From an uncultured Lachnospiraceae bacterium (GTDB lineage: Bacteria > Bacillota > Clostridia > Lachnospirales > Lachnospiraceae), in NCBI GenBank assembly GCA_947653315.1, contig CANTGP010000003.1, forward strand, positions 1 through 25,613: 25,613 nucleotides of DNA, given 5' to 3'. Of this stretch, positions 7,413-15,379 are shown in pieces. Numbering within the stretch: position 1 is the stretch's first letter; every line of letters starts with the position of its first letter. The notes beneath the pieces were generated by a model. It saw only the letters and a list, made by a program, of their open reading frames with translations. It ran no database searches and was not told the DNA's origin. The position numbers were made by a program, and so were the translations under genes.

Positions 7413-8957
7413 ATGTTGAAAAGGAAAATCGGATCCATGATGTTGGCGGCCGCATTAGCGGTATCTTCCCTTGCAGGGTGCGGTGCAATGCCGTCTACCG
7501 GAGGAGCACAGGGGGAGCAGGCAGACAGTGCGGCAGAAGGAAGCATGGCGGCGGGAAACACGGCGGAAGAAAACCATCCGGAAACCGGGATGACGGCGGG
7601 AGACGCGGCAGGGGAAAAAATTACGCTTCGCGTGGTGGACTGGAGCGACGGCTCCGCGAACCAGCGGGAAGCCTTCCACAAAAAATATATGGAGGAGCAT
7701 CCGGATATTACCATTGAATATACCATGCTGACGGTGGACCAGTTTAAGAATACCATCGTAACGATGATTAAATCCGGCGAGGGTCCCGATATTTTCCCAA
7801 TCCCCGTGGGACTGACGCTGAACACGGCGGTGGAGGAAGGGTGGTACCAGCCCATAAACCCGTATGTAACCGAGGATTTTGCGGAACGGTTCGATCCCCT
7901 GTCATTTGCGGAAGGGGTTACCCATATCGGCGGGGACTGGTATACCATTACGGAGGTCATGCCGACCATCCAGTGCCTATTCTTCTATAATAAAGATGTT
8001 CTGCAGGATGCCGGTGTGACGGAAATCCCTTCCACATACTCGGAATTCCGGGAAGCCTGCCGGAAGGTGACGGAAAACGGTAACGGCAATGTGTACGGAC
8101 TGATAGACGGCGGAAAGCAGATGAACCGCATGGACGTCATGGCACGTTCCCTGGCGGCTGCTGCGGGAGGGAAAATCGCCGCGACCACAAAGGTACTGGT
8201 GGACCAGGGGGAAGCGCCTTATAACAGTGAAGAAATGAAGCAGGCATTGGGATTGATAAGGGGGCTTGTGGAAGATGGCAGCATCCATCCCGATACCATT
8301 AACATCAGTGCGCCGGAAGCGAGGGAACTGTTCGCGCAGGGGCAGGCTGCCTTTCTCTGCCAGGGTATGTGGTGCATCGCACAGTGGGATGCAAATTACC
8401 CGGATTTAAACTATGGCGTCATGGCGGTCCCGGTACCGGACGGGGTGACGGATACTTATGTGCAGGCAGGGGAATTGTCCCCATGGATTGGGATATATAA
8501 GCAATCCAAACATCCGGCAGAAGCCGCGGAGTACTTAATGGCATTGTACAGTGAGGAATACGGCTACCAATCGAGCTGTGTGGAAGACGGTACGTTCGTG
8601 TCCGTCATTCCTTCCATCAACGAAAAGTATATGACGAACGAAGTCATGAAGCAGTATTATACCGTGGCGGAGGAAACGTCAAAAGTAGTTCCCACGATTG
8701 CGAAAAGGGACGTAAAGGCAAACGATTTCTATGCGGAAGTCAAGGATGTGCAGCCCAGTCTTGGGGCGATCGTGCAGGGGATTATTTCCCAAAGCATCAC
8801 CGACTACGACGCTGCGTTAAAGAAACTGGCGGAAGATTCCACGGCGGAATGGAAACGGGCGTGTGAAGCCGTCGGGATGGATTACGGTATGCTGGAATTT
8901 CCAAACTGGAATACGAAGGAAGATTATACGGACGAGGATTACGGGGAATTGGAGTAA
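7413..8957 (+). CDS. carbohydrate ABC transporter substrate-binding lipoprotein (family 1)
   Basis: This 514-residue extracytoplasmic binding protein has a lipoprotein signal: positively charged MLKRK, a hydrophobic stretch, and the lipobox LAGC with C23 as the lipidated residue. A Gly/Ala/Glu-rich linker follows to about residue 65, then the fold begins (ITLRVVDWSDGS, then a GPDIFPIP block). The order of blocks, including LFFYNKDVLQDAGV, GQAAFLCQGMWCI and WIGIYKQSKHPAEAAEYL, is typical of family 1 sugar-binding proteins. AAGGAGAG precedes the ATG. It is the last gene of the operon, whereas binding proteins usually come first. A GC-rich hairpin follows the stop. The ligand is presumed to be a sulfated sugar because of the operon. 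Confidence 0.92.
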   Translation: MLKRKIGSMMLAAALAVSSLAGCGAMPSTGGAQGEQADSAAEGSMAAGNTAEENHPETGMTAGDAAGEKITLRVVDWSDGSANQREAFHKKYMEEHPDITIEYTMLTVDQFKNTIVTMIKSGEGPDIFPIPVGLTLNTAVEEGWYQPINPYVTEDFAERFDPLSFAEGVTHIGGDWYTITEVMPTIQCLFFYNKDVLQDAGVTEIPSTYSEFREACRKVTENGNGNVYGLIDGGKQMNRMDVMARSLAAAAGGKIAATTKVLVDQGEAPYNSEEMKQALGLIRGLVEDGSIHPDTINISAPEARELFAQGQAAFLCQGMWCIAQWDANYPDLNYGVMAVPVPDGVTDTYVQAGELSPWIGIYKQSKHPAEAAEYLMALYSEEYGYQSSCVEDGTFVSVIPSINEKYMTNEVMKQYYTVAEETSKVVPTIAKRDVKANDFYAEVKDVQPSLGAIVQGIISQSITDYDAALKKLAEDSTAEWKRACEAVGMDYGMLEFPNWNTKEDYTDEDYGELE

Positions 8958-8964
8958 GGAAATT

Positions 8965-8994
8965 GCGGGCAGGGAAGATATCTTTCCTGTCCGC
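8965..8994 (+). terminator. hairpin after the sugar-binding protein gene
   Basis: The 30 bases fold back on themselves: the 5' half GCGGGCAGGGAAGAT pairs with the 3' half ATCTTTCCTGTCCGC through the full length with two G-U pairs. It begins seven bases after the stop codon. There is no T-run behind it, so it may act as a 3' end stabiliser rather than an efficient intrinsic terminator. Confidence 0.6.
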
Positions 8995-9000
8995 CCCTCC

Positions 9001-9028
9001 TTGACAAATAAAAATATTTGTGTATAAT
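9001..9028 (+). promoter_or_regulatory. consensus sigma-A promoter
   Basis: A perfect TTGACA (9001-9006) and a perfect TATAAT (9023-9028) are separated by 16 bases, and an A/T-rich spacer lies between. Transcription should begin near 9035. It is the best match to the housekeeping consensus in the window and fires into the hairpin-containing region that follows. Confidence 0.8.
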
Positions 9029-9034
9029 CGTATA

Positions 9035-9135
9035 CTAAGAGTAAAATTATGCAAAACGCAAAAGGTGGACAGGTGTACTCACCAATATGCTTAAGTGCGG
9101 TGGACATGGGAGTTCACGGGCACTTTTTTGTTTTT
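9035..9135 (+). ncRNA. candidate small RNA or regulatory leader
   Basis: Between the strong promoter and a terminator-like hairpin, about 100 bases could be transcribed as a discrete RNA. Two related elements start with GGTGGACA (9064-9071 and 9099-9106) and each can close a stem: GGTG with CACC ending at 9083, and GTGGAC with GTTCAC ending at 9117. I do not recognise it as a known riboswitch class. A 52-codon frame (9049-9207) crosses the region but has no convincing ribosome binding site. It could be a leader controlling the gene at 9243 or an independent RNA. Confidence 0.35.
9093..9135 (+). terminator. intrinsic terminator-like hairpin with T-run
   Basis: AAGTGC (9093-9098) pairs with GCACTT (9120-9125), and inside it GTGGAC (9100-9105) pairs with GTTCAC (9112-9117) around the loop ATGGGA. 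The stem is followed by TTTTTTGTTTTT to 9135. It lies only about 60-90 bases after the predicted transcription start, so it would end a short RNA or act as an attenuator. Confidence 0.65.
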
Positions 9136-9242
9136 ACGGGGAAAGCGCGGGAGGATACCGGCTCCGGGTTTTTGTTTGTCAGGCATTTTCGCGCATTAAA
9201 GTGGTAAAATTAGGGATATGGGTTTCTGATAAAGGCGGATAT

Positions 9243-9827
9243 ATGATTGGAAGACAGGGATACGGGCCCGGGGGCATGGAACGGCAGTTTACGAGGTTAA
9301 GCGGAAAAGGCAGGGTAGTGGATGACGCCTGTTATTCCGGCGATTATTATGTGTTGCCCTTTGACGGGAATGAGGAGGAATGGAAAGCCTGGAGGAGGAA
9401 GACGGGCATGGTAAACCTTACGGCGGCGGTCTTCCTTTTGGGAATCCAGATTGCGGCGGGAATGGTGAACCAGGATTCCTCCCGCACGTTTTGGATTGTG
9501 TATCCGTACCTGTTCCTGTTTCCGCCGCTGGCTTATTTGCTTGCCGGTGCGGCAGTATATTTTGTGACCCCGCGCAGGATGCAGCGCGTACAGTATGAGA
9601 CGGGGATTGCCAGAATCCGGCGTTCCTGCAGGGGCGCCATGGGGCTGGAGACATTGTGCGCCGTGTTGGACGTGTTCTATATTTTCCGGCATTTTGGTGA
9701 AATACGGTTGGAGAGGGAACTGCTTTACCTGTTTTGCCATATCCTGTTTTTGGCAGCAGCTTTTTGTTATGTCAGGTATTATAATAGGACTTACGGCGGA
9801 CTTTGGATGGACAAACGGACGGAATAA
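9243..9827 (+). CDS. small membrane protein of unknown function
   Basis: I do not recognise this 194-residue protein. It has a soluble, Gly-rich N-terminus of about 50 residues and four hydrophobic segments (about 57-77, 83-108, 125-145 and 163-180) with short charged loops such as RRMQRVQ, so it is probably an integral membrane protein with both ends inside. The frame extends upstream to 9087, but that part crosses the terminator hairpin; the ATG at 9243 with AAGGCGG before it is preferred. It lies downstream of a promoter and possible attenuator and 111 bases before the peptide-binding protein gene. No terminator separates it clearly from that gene. Confidence 0.6.
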   Translation: MIGRQGYGPGGMERQFTRLSGKGRVVDDACYSGDYYVLPFDGNEEEWKAWRRKTGMVNLTAAVFLLGIQIAAGMVNQDSSRTFWIVYPYLFLFPPLAYLLAGAAVYFVTPRRMQRVQYETGIARIRRSCRGAMGLETLCAVLDVFYIFRHFGEIRLERELLYLFCHILFLAAAFCYVRYYNRTYGGLWMDKRTE

Positions 9828-9938
9828 CAGAGGGGAAGCACGGAATTTGGTTTTTCCCTTTATGCGGGAAGTATGGTACCCTGTACGGGGATTCCGGTAT
9901 AAAAGGTTAAACATAGATCAATAAAGGAGGATACTATT

Positions 9939-12359
9939 ATGAAACTGAAAACAAGAAACAGGCTTCTTGCCGTTTTGTTGGCAGGAACCATGATTGCAGG
10001 CTCACTGGCAGGCTGCGGCGGTTCTGCGGACGGGACGCCTGCGGAAACGGCGCCGGCAGAAACGCAGCCGACGGAAACGGACAAGCCGGCGGAAACAGAT
10101 AAGCCGGCGGAGGAGACTCCGGCACAAACTCCGGCGGAGGAAGCTCCGGCAGCCAATGAGGATACCCCGATAGTCATCGGGCATGACGACGTAAACGAGA
10201 AATTCAGCCCGTTCTTCGGGGAATCGGTACCCGATGAAGACGTATGGCTGCTTACCACTGTTCCCCTTTTGGACTATGACCGGAAAGGGGAAATGGTATA
10301 TAAGGGAATCGAAGGCGAAACGAGGGAATACAACGGCAACAATTACACTTATACCGGTATTGCGGACTGTGAAGTGACGGAGAATGCGGACGGAACGGTG
10401 TATTATGATTATACGCTCCGCGACGACGTGAAGTTTGCGGACGGGGAAACGTTGACGGTAGACGACGTGATCTTTTCCTATTATGTATTTTTGGATCCGT
10501 CCTATGACGGGTCAAGCTCCGTATATGCGCTTCCGATCCAGGGATTGGAGGAATACCGGAGCGGTTCCACGGTACTTTATGATTTAATGCTTTCCAAGGG
10601 GGAAGACAATACGGATTTCACGTTCTATTCGGAAGACGAACAGAAGAAATTCTTTGAAACGGATTTTCCGGCGGCCGGCGAGGCATTTGCAAAGAGCATT
10701 TGCGACTACTGCGTGGCGAACGGTTACGTGGAAGACGGGTTGGATGAAGTGTCTAACGGTATGGTAAACTGGGGGTTTGCAAACTTAAATGAAGACGGCT
10801 CCATTACCGGTTCCGCAACGGAAACCACATGGACGTTAAAGGACAACGATGCTCCCACACTGGCGGACTATTGGAATGAAATGGTAGTCAGCTACGATTA
10901 CGATTACCAGACATTGTCCGATACGGAAGCGGCGGATTCCGGTCTGTTCACGTTCCTGGACGACAGTTATAAAGTAACGGTGGAAACCGGCGATTCCGTG
11001 GAGAATATCAGCGGTATCCAAAAGACGGGGGACAATTCCGTCCGCGTCATCCTAACGGAAGTCAGCGCGCCGGCGATTTATGATTTGTCCATTTACGTAT
11101 CCCCGCTGCACTATTATGGGGACCCTGCCCAGTATGATTATGATAATAATAAGTTCGGTTTCCCTAAAGGCGATCTTTCTATCGTAAGGGCAAAGACGAC
11201 GGCACCCATGGGTGCAGGTCCGTATAAGTACGTAAGCTATGAAAACCGGACGGTATACATGGAAGCGAACGAGTACTACTTTAAAGGAACGCCGGCAACG
11301 AAATATTTACAGTGGAAGACGACATCCGAATCGGATAAATTCCCGGGCGTTATCCAGGGAACCATCGATGTTTCCCAGCCTTCCATTTCCAAGGAAGTAC
11401 TGGCACAGATTGAGGGCGAGAACAGCAACGGCGAATTAAAAGGAGATAAGGTAAACGTTGACCTTGTGGATTACCGCGGATACGGATACATCGGCATGAA
11501 TTCCCAGCTTATGAAAGTAGGGGATGATGCGGGCAGCGAGGAATCCAAGAACTTCCGGAAAGCCATCGCGACCGTTATTGCGGTATACCGCGACGTGGTG
11601 ATTGATTCTTATTACGGCGAGGCGGCTGCGGTCATTAACTATCCGATTTCCAATACGAACTGGGCGGCGCCGCAGAAATCCGATGCGGATTACCATGTGG
11701 CATTCTCTTTGGATGTGGACGGCAACGAAATTTATAAGGACGGCATGAGCGAGGACGAGAAGTATGCGGCGGCATTGGAAGCTGCCTTGGGCTATTTTGA
11801 GGCGGCAGGTTATACCGTGGAAGACGGCAAGATTACGGCAGCGCCCGCGGGCGGCAGGATGGACTGCACCATCGTTGTTCCCGGCGACGGCAAAGGGGAT
11901 CACCCTTCCTTCGGTATCATTACCGCAGCGGCAGACGCTTTAAAGAGCGTTGGCTTTGATTTGGCAATCAACGACCTTTCCGACAGTTCCCAAATGTGGG
12001 ACGGCATTAGCGGCGGTACGATTGATATGTGGTGTGCGGCATGGTCCACGGTTCCCGATCCCGATATGTTCCAGATTTACCACAGCGAGGGCGGAAGCGC
12101 GACCCATTACCGGATTTACCAGGATGAACTGGACCAGCTTGTAATGGAAGCCCGTACCAATACGGATCAGGCATACCGGAAAGCGGCTTACAAGGAAGCC
12201 CTTGATTATGTGGTGGATTATGCGGTAGAGATTCCGATTTACCAAAGACAGGAAGCAACGGTGTACAGTTCCGAGCGTATTGACTTGGATACGATTGTAC
12301 AGGATGCGACGTCCTATTGGCAGTACCGCAATGAAATCGAAAAACTGGCGGTAAAATAA
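9939..12359 (+). CDS. oppA: oligopeptide-type ABC transporter binding lipoprotein (family 5), enlarged
   Basis: This is an 806-residue family 5 binding protein of an Opp/Dpp-type importer. The lipobox LAGC ends at C26, followed by a PAET/DKPAE repeat linker to about residue 70. Family blocks include YTLRDDVKFADGETLTVDDV near 155-174, GAGPYKYVSYE near 425 and a C-terminal AWSTVPDPDMFQIYHSEG. Usual members have 500-600 residues. The excess lies mainly between the FADGETLT and GAGPYKY blocks, about 260 residues here against roughly 100, and it is acidic. AAAGGAGG stands eight bases before the ATG. Permease and ATPase genes follow in standard order after a terminator. The substrate could be a peptide, but nickel, opine or glycan ligands also occur in this family. 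Confidence 0.9.
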   Translation: MKLKTRNRLLAVLLAGTMIAGSLAGCGGSADGTPAETAPAETQPTETDKPAETDKPAEETPAQTPAEEAPAANEDTPIVIGHDDVNEKFSPFFGESVPDEDVWLLTTVPLLDYDRKGEMVYKGIEGETREYNGNNYTYTGIADCEVTENADGTVYYDYTLRDDVKFADGETLTVDDVIFSYYVFLDPSYDGSSSVYALPIQGLEEYRSGSTVLYDLMLSKGEDNTDFTFYSEDEQKKFFETDFPAAGEAFAKSICDYCVANGYVEDGLDEVSNGMVNWGFANLNEDGSITGSATETTWTLKDNDAPTLADYWNEMVVSYDYDYQTLSDTEAADSGLFTFLDDSYKVTVETGDSVENISGIQKTGDNSVRVILTEVSAPAIYDLSIYVSPLHYYGDPAQYDYDNNKFGFPKGDLSIVRAKTTAPMGAGPYKYVSYENRTVYMEANEYYFKGTPATKYLQWKTTSESDKFPGVIQGTIDVSQPSISKEVLAQIEGENSNGELKGDKVNVDLVDYRGYGYIGMNSQLMKVGDDAGSEESKNFRKAIATVIAVYRDVVIDSYYGEAAAVINYPISNTNWAAPQKSDADYHVAFSLDVDGNEIYKDGMSEDEKYAAALEAALGYFEAAGYTVEDGKITAAPAGGRMDCTIVVPGDGKGDHPSFGIITAAADALKSVGFDLAINDLSDSSQMWDGISGGTIDMWCAAWSTVPDPDMFQIYHSEGGSATHYRIYQDELDQLVMEARTNTDQAYRKAAYKEALDYVVDYAVEIPIYQRQEATVYSSERIDLDTIVQDATSYWQYRNEIEKLAVK

Positions 12360-12409
12360 AGACTTTGTATACCGGCGTATACCGTAAGGGGAAAGCCGGG
12401 ATTGTATGA

Positions 12410-12454
12410 GGGTACGAAAAACCCCTGTTGCGTGCAGCGGGGGTTTTGGTGCCC
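12410..12454 (+). terminator. intrinsic terminator between oppA and oppB
   Basis: AAAACCCC (12418-12425) pairs with GGGGTTTT (12440-12447), and an outer GGGTAC (12410-12415) pairs with GTGCCC (12449-12454). The TTTT after the G-run supplies a short U-tract. Placed 50 bases after the binding protein stop codon, it would let only part of transcription continue into the permease genes, giving excess binding protein. This differential role is a common arrangement but inferred here. Confidence 0.75.
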
Positions 12455-12502
12455 GGTACAATGGACGGATTGGATGCGGTACGCGGTATGATAGGACGGG
12501 TA

Positions 12503-12554
12503 ACAAAGATATTTCGCGAAAGGACCGGAAAGCCCTCTGGCGAAATGTCTTTGT
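12503..12554 (+). repeat. 15-bp inverted repeat in the oppA-oppB gap
   Basis: ACAAAGATATTTCGC (12503-12517) is the reverse complement of GCGAAATGTCTTTGT (12540-12554) except for one position that makes a G-U pair in RNA. The 22-base loop is purine-rich. No T-run follows. It lies 75 bases before the permease start and after the terminator, so it could stabilise a processed permease mRNA 5' end or be a regulatory site. I see no start codon with a ribosome binding site inside it, and no promoter matching consensus nearby. Confidence 0.7.
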
Positions 12555-12640
12555 AAGGAAGAAGACACAAGAACGGGTTTGTGCGCGCGCGGCAGGCACG
12601 AACGGGACGCAGAATCAGCCGCGCAGAAATGAGGATGAAG

Positions 12641-13627
12641 ATGAAGAAGTTCATAGTAAAAAGGTTGTTGATTTCCGTCGTTCTTTTATTCTTTGTGTCC
12701 ATGATTATTTACGGCATCATGCGGTGTATGCCCGCTTCGTTCGTGGAGACGAAAGCGATGGAGCTGTCCCAAAAGCCGGGGGCAAAAAGCTATGAGGAAT
12801 GGCTGACCCAGTTGAATGCGTCCTACGGTTTGGATTCCGGTATCATACAGGGGTATTTTACATGGGCGTCCAAGGCAGTACGCGGCCAGTTCGGCGATTC
12901 CTGGAATTACAACCAGCCGGTGCTGCAGAAATTCTCCAGCGTCATTTGGTATTCTTTTGCGTTAGGACTGGCTTCGTTCCTGCTGGAGATTATCATTGCG
13001 ATTCCCGCAGGCGTGGCGGCGGCGAAGAAGCAGTATTCCCTGACCGATTATTCCATTACGGTCATTGCGTTAATCGGTATTTCCCTGCCCAGTTTCTTTT
13101 TTGCCACCATCTTAAAATGGGTGTTTGCCGTGAAATTGAACTGGCTGGATTTGTACGGCAGCGTGGGGCGTATGCACCAGCAGCTAAGTCCGGCGGGACA
13201 GATACTCGATATCGCCAAACATATGATTATGCCGGTGATTACGCTGACGATTGTCAATATCGGCTCCCTGATGCGTTATACGCGCACCAATATGCTGGAA
13301 GTGTTAAATTCCGATTATATCCGCACCGCGCGCGCAAAGGGACTGACGGAGAAAAAAGTCATTAACGTTCATGCATTCCGCAATATCCTGATTCCGATTA
13401 TCACCCTTCTTGGCAGTACGCTGCCTATTTTGTTCGGCGGTGCGCTCATTACCGAGACGCTGTTCCAGATTCCGGGAATCGGTTATACTTCTTACCAGTG
13501 TATCGTGTTGGGCGACATTCCTTTTGTCATGTTTTACATGCTGTTCAGTGCGGTATTGATTTTGGCGGGCAACCTGCTTGCGGATATCCTTTATGCGGTG
13601 GTGGATCCCCGTGTAAGAATAAATTAG
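12641..13627 (+). CDS. oppB: oligopeptide-type ABC transporter permease, OppB/DppB
   Basis: This 328-residue permease starts MKKFIVKRLLISVVLLFFVSM, the usual OppB opening with the first span at residues 8-28. Further spans follow, and the cytoplasmic coupling loop reads LNSDYIRTARAKGLTEKKVINVHAFRN, the conserved 'DYVRTARAKGL' block. GGALITETLFQIPGIG near the end is also diagnostic. Three in-frame ATGs stand close together (12629, 12635, 12641); GAGG six bases before 12641 favours the last, while an upstream extension to 12581 is Arg-rich and looks unnatural. It is followed 15 bases later by the partner permease. Confidence 0.93.
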   Translation: MKKFIVKRLLISVVLLFFVSMIIYGIMRCMPASFVETKAMELSQKPGAKSYEEWLTQLNASYGLDSGIIQGYFTWASKAVRGQFGDSWNYNQPVLQKFSSVIWYSFALGLASFLLEIIIAIPAGVAAAKKQYSLTDYSITVIALIGISLPSFFFATILKWVFAVKLNWLDLYGSVGRMHQQLSPAGQILDIAKHMIMPVITLTIVNIGSLMRYTRTNMLEVLNSDYIRTARAKGLTEKKVINVHAFRNILIPIITLLGSTLPILFGGALITETLFQIPGIGYTSYQCIVLGDIPFVMFYMLFSAVLILAGNLLADILYAVVDPRVRIN

Positions 13628-13642
13628 GAAAGGAGAGAGGAC

Positions 13643-15322
13643 ATGGCGAACGAAGAAAACACGAAAGTGGAAACGATGAAATTGGACGATACGCAGCGTG
13701 TCAAGGTGCTTTCTCCCAGCGCGCTGGTATTAAAGCGCTTTTTCCGTAACAGGCTTGCGATTATCGGCATGGTAATTATTATTTTTATGTTCCTGTTTTC
13801 CTTTGTGGGCGGTATGGTGATTCCTTACGGGCAGAGCCAGGTATTTTATACCACGGAGGAAATGAAGAAGGATTATGCGGGCGCGACTTATATTAACGAC
13901 TATCTGCTGTATGAGAAGGGAGATGCACAGGCGCCGGGCGACATGTATTCCAAATCCATTCTCGCCATTACGAAAAACCAGCGGGTGGTGGAAACGAGGA
14001 ACGGAGGTTTCCTTGCCTTAAGGCCCCTTACGGGGGAAGCCTACATTGTATACGGTGCGGAGGAAACCAAAAACCCGCGGGCGATGAAATCCAAGGAACA
14101 TGACGATGCCGTGGCCTCCGGCGACAATTATTTTGAGTATGACGGTACCGCATATATCGTGGACGATGCGACGGGAAAAGAACTTTTGTATATCGTTTCG
14201 GAACTATCGGTAATCTGTAAGCTGTCCTTTACGCCTTATACACAGGATACCGCGATGTCTTATGAGTTTTATAAAAATGCCCTGCTCGCCATGAGCGGGA
14301 ACGGGAAACCTTTTGAAGCGGACGGAACTTCCTATACGGTGGAAATGGACGGGGAGGAAGCCGCCATGGTATTTGCGGCGGACGGTTCGGATTATGCCTA
14401 TATTTCAAATATGAACATAAACAGCGTGGTGGGCGGTGTATTTTTGGCGCCGGATTTTAAGGAAGCGGCAACCCTTGCCATCCAGGACGGGGCGGAATCC
14501 TTCTCTTATACGGACAGTGCGGGGGAGACGGATACCTATTTGCTGTCGGAAAAGAACGGACAATACCTGATATCCCGTAACCAGGAAACCCGTGTCATCA
14601 ATATGTATGCGCAGCCGTCGAAAGAGCATCCCATCGGGACGGACGGCAACGGCATGGATTTGCTGGCGCGTCTGATGTACGGCGGGCGTATTTCCCTGTT
14701 AATCGGTTTTGTGGTTGTTATTATCGAGGTGATTATCGGTGTCATTGTCGGTGGCGTTGCCGGTTATTTCGGCGGCTGGGTGGACAATGTGCTGATGCGT
14801 TTGGTGGATGTCATTTACTGTATCCCTTCCATGCCTTTGTACTTAATCTTAGGCTCCATCATGGACCATTACCGTGCCAGCCCGACCGTGCGTATTTATA
14901 TGCTGTGTGTGATTATGAGTGCCATCGGCTGGGTGGGGATTGCCCGTATCGTGCGCGGACAAATCCTATCCCTGCGGGAACAGGAATTCATGGTGGCGGC
15001 AGAGGCGCTGGGCATCAGCGTGAGCCGCAGAATTTTCAAGCATTTGGTTCCGAATGTGGTGCCGCAGCTTATCGTATTTGCCACCATGGGACTCGGCGAC
15101 GTGATTTTGGCGGAGGCGACGCTCAGCTTCCTGGGGCTGGGAATCAAATATCCCGCGGCTTCCTGGGGAAGTATCATTAATGCGGTCAACGATTCCTATG
15201 TCATGACCAATTATTTGTTTGTCTGGGTTCCGGCGGGATTCCTGATCCTGCTGACCGTATTGGCATTTAACTTTATAGGCGACGGTCTGCGCGACGCGTT
15301 TGACCCGAAAATGAAACGGTAA
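13643..15322 (+). CDS. oppC: oligopeptide-type ABC transporter permease, OppC/DppC, with large extracytoplasmic insert
   Basis: This 559-residue permease is far longer than the usual 300 or so. The N-terminal cytoplasmic tail and first span (about 38-60) and the C-terminal permease core from HPIGTDGNGMD near residue 328 onward are normal, with the coupling loop REQEFMVAAEALGISVSRRI and later ILAEATLSFLGLGI. About 265 residues lie between the first span and HPIGTD instead of about 30-40. The insert is acidic and aromatic, and holds loosely repeated pieces such as FEYDGTAYIV and FEADGTSYTV. It should face outward, where the binding protein docks. AGGAGAG precedes the ATG. No frameshift or stop is involved, so it is a genuine in-frame insertion. 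Confidence 0.93.
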   Translation: MANEENTKVETMKLDDTQRVKVLSPSALVLKRFFRNRLAIIGMVIIIFMFLFSFVGGMVIPYGQSQVFYTTEEMKKDYAGATYINDYLLYEKGDAQAPGDMYSKSILAITKNQRVVETRNGGFLALRPLTGEAYIVYGAEETKNPRAMKSKEHDDAVASGDNYFEYDGTAYIVDDATGKELLYIVSELSVICKLSFTPYTQDTAMSYEFYKNALLAMSGNGKPFEADGTSYTVEMDGEEAAMVFAADGSDYAYISNMNINSVVGGVFLAPDFKEAATLAIQDGAESFSYTDSAGETDTYLLSEKNGQYLISRNQETRVINMYAQPSKEHPIGTDGNGMDLLARLMYGGRISLLIGFVVVIIEVIIGVIVGGVAGYFGGWVDNVLMRLVDVIYCIPSMPLYLILGSIMDHYRASPTVRIYMLCVIMSAIGWVGIARIVRGQILSLREQEFMVAAEALGISVSRRIFKHLVPNVVPQLIVFATMGLGDVILAEATLSFLGLGIKYPAASWGSIINAVNDSYVMTNYLFVWVPAGFLILLTVLAFNFIGDGLRDAFDPKMKR

Positions 15323-15379
15323 GGTTACGTCCGGGATGCGGGGGTAACGGGATAATGGATACGGACTGTGAGGGATATG

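Noticed and set aside
9035..9135. Identity with a known riboswitch, SRP RNA or T-box
   Set aside because: None of the conserved cores I know (for example the SRP GGAAGCA loop or the T-box GGTGG-ACCGCG block) is present in full, so it is kept only as an unclassified candidate.
9087..9242. Upstream extension of the 194-residue membrane protein
   Set aside because: The frame would begin inside the terminator-like hairpin with no ribosome binding site; ATG 9243 is better.
12360..12640. Gap between oppA and oppB searched for a small gene or tRNA
   Set aside because: Only hairpins were found. No cloverleaf can be drawn with a normal T-arm and no short frame has a ribosome binding site.
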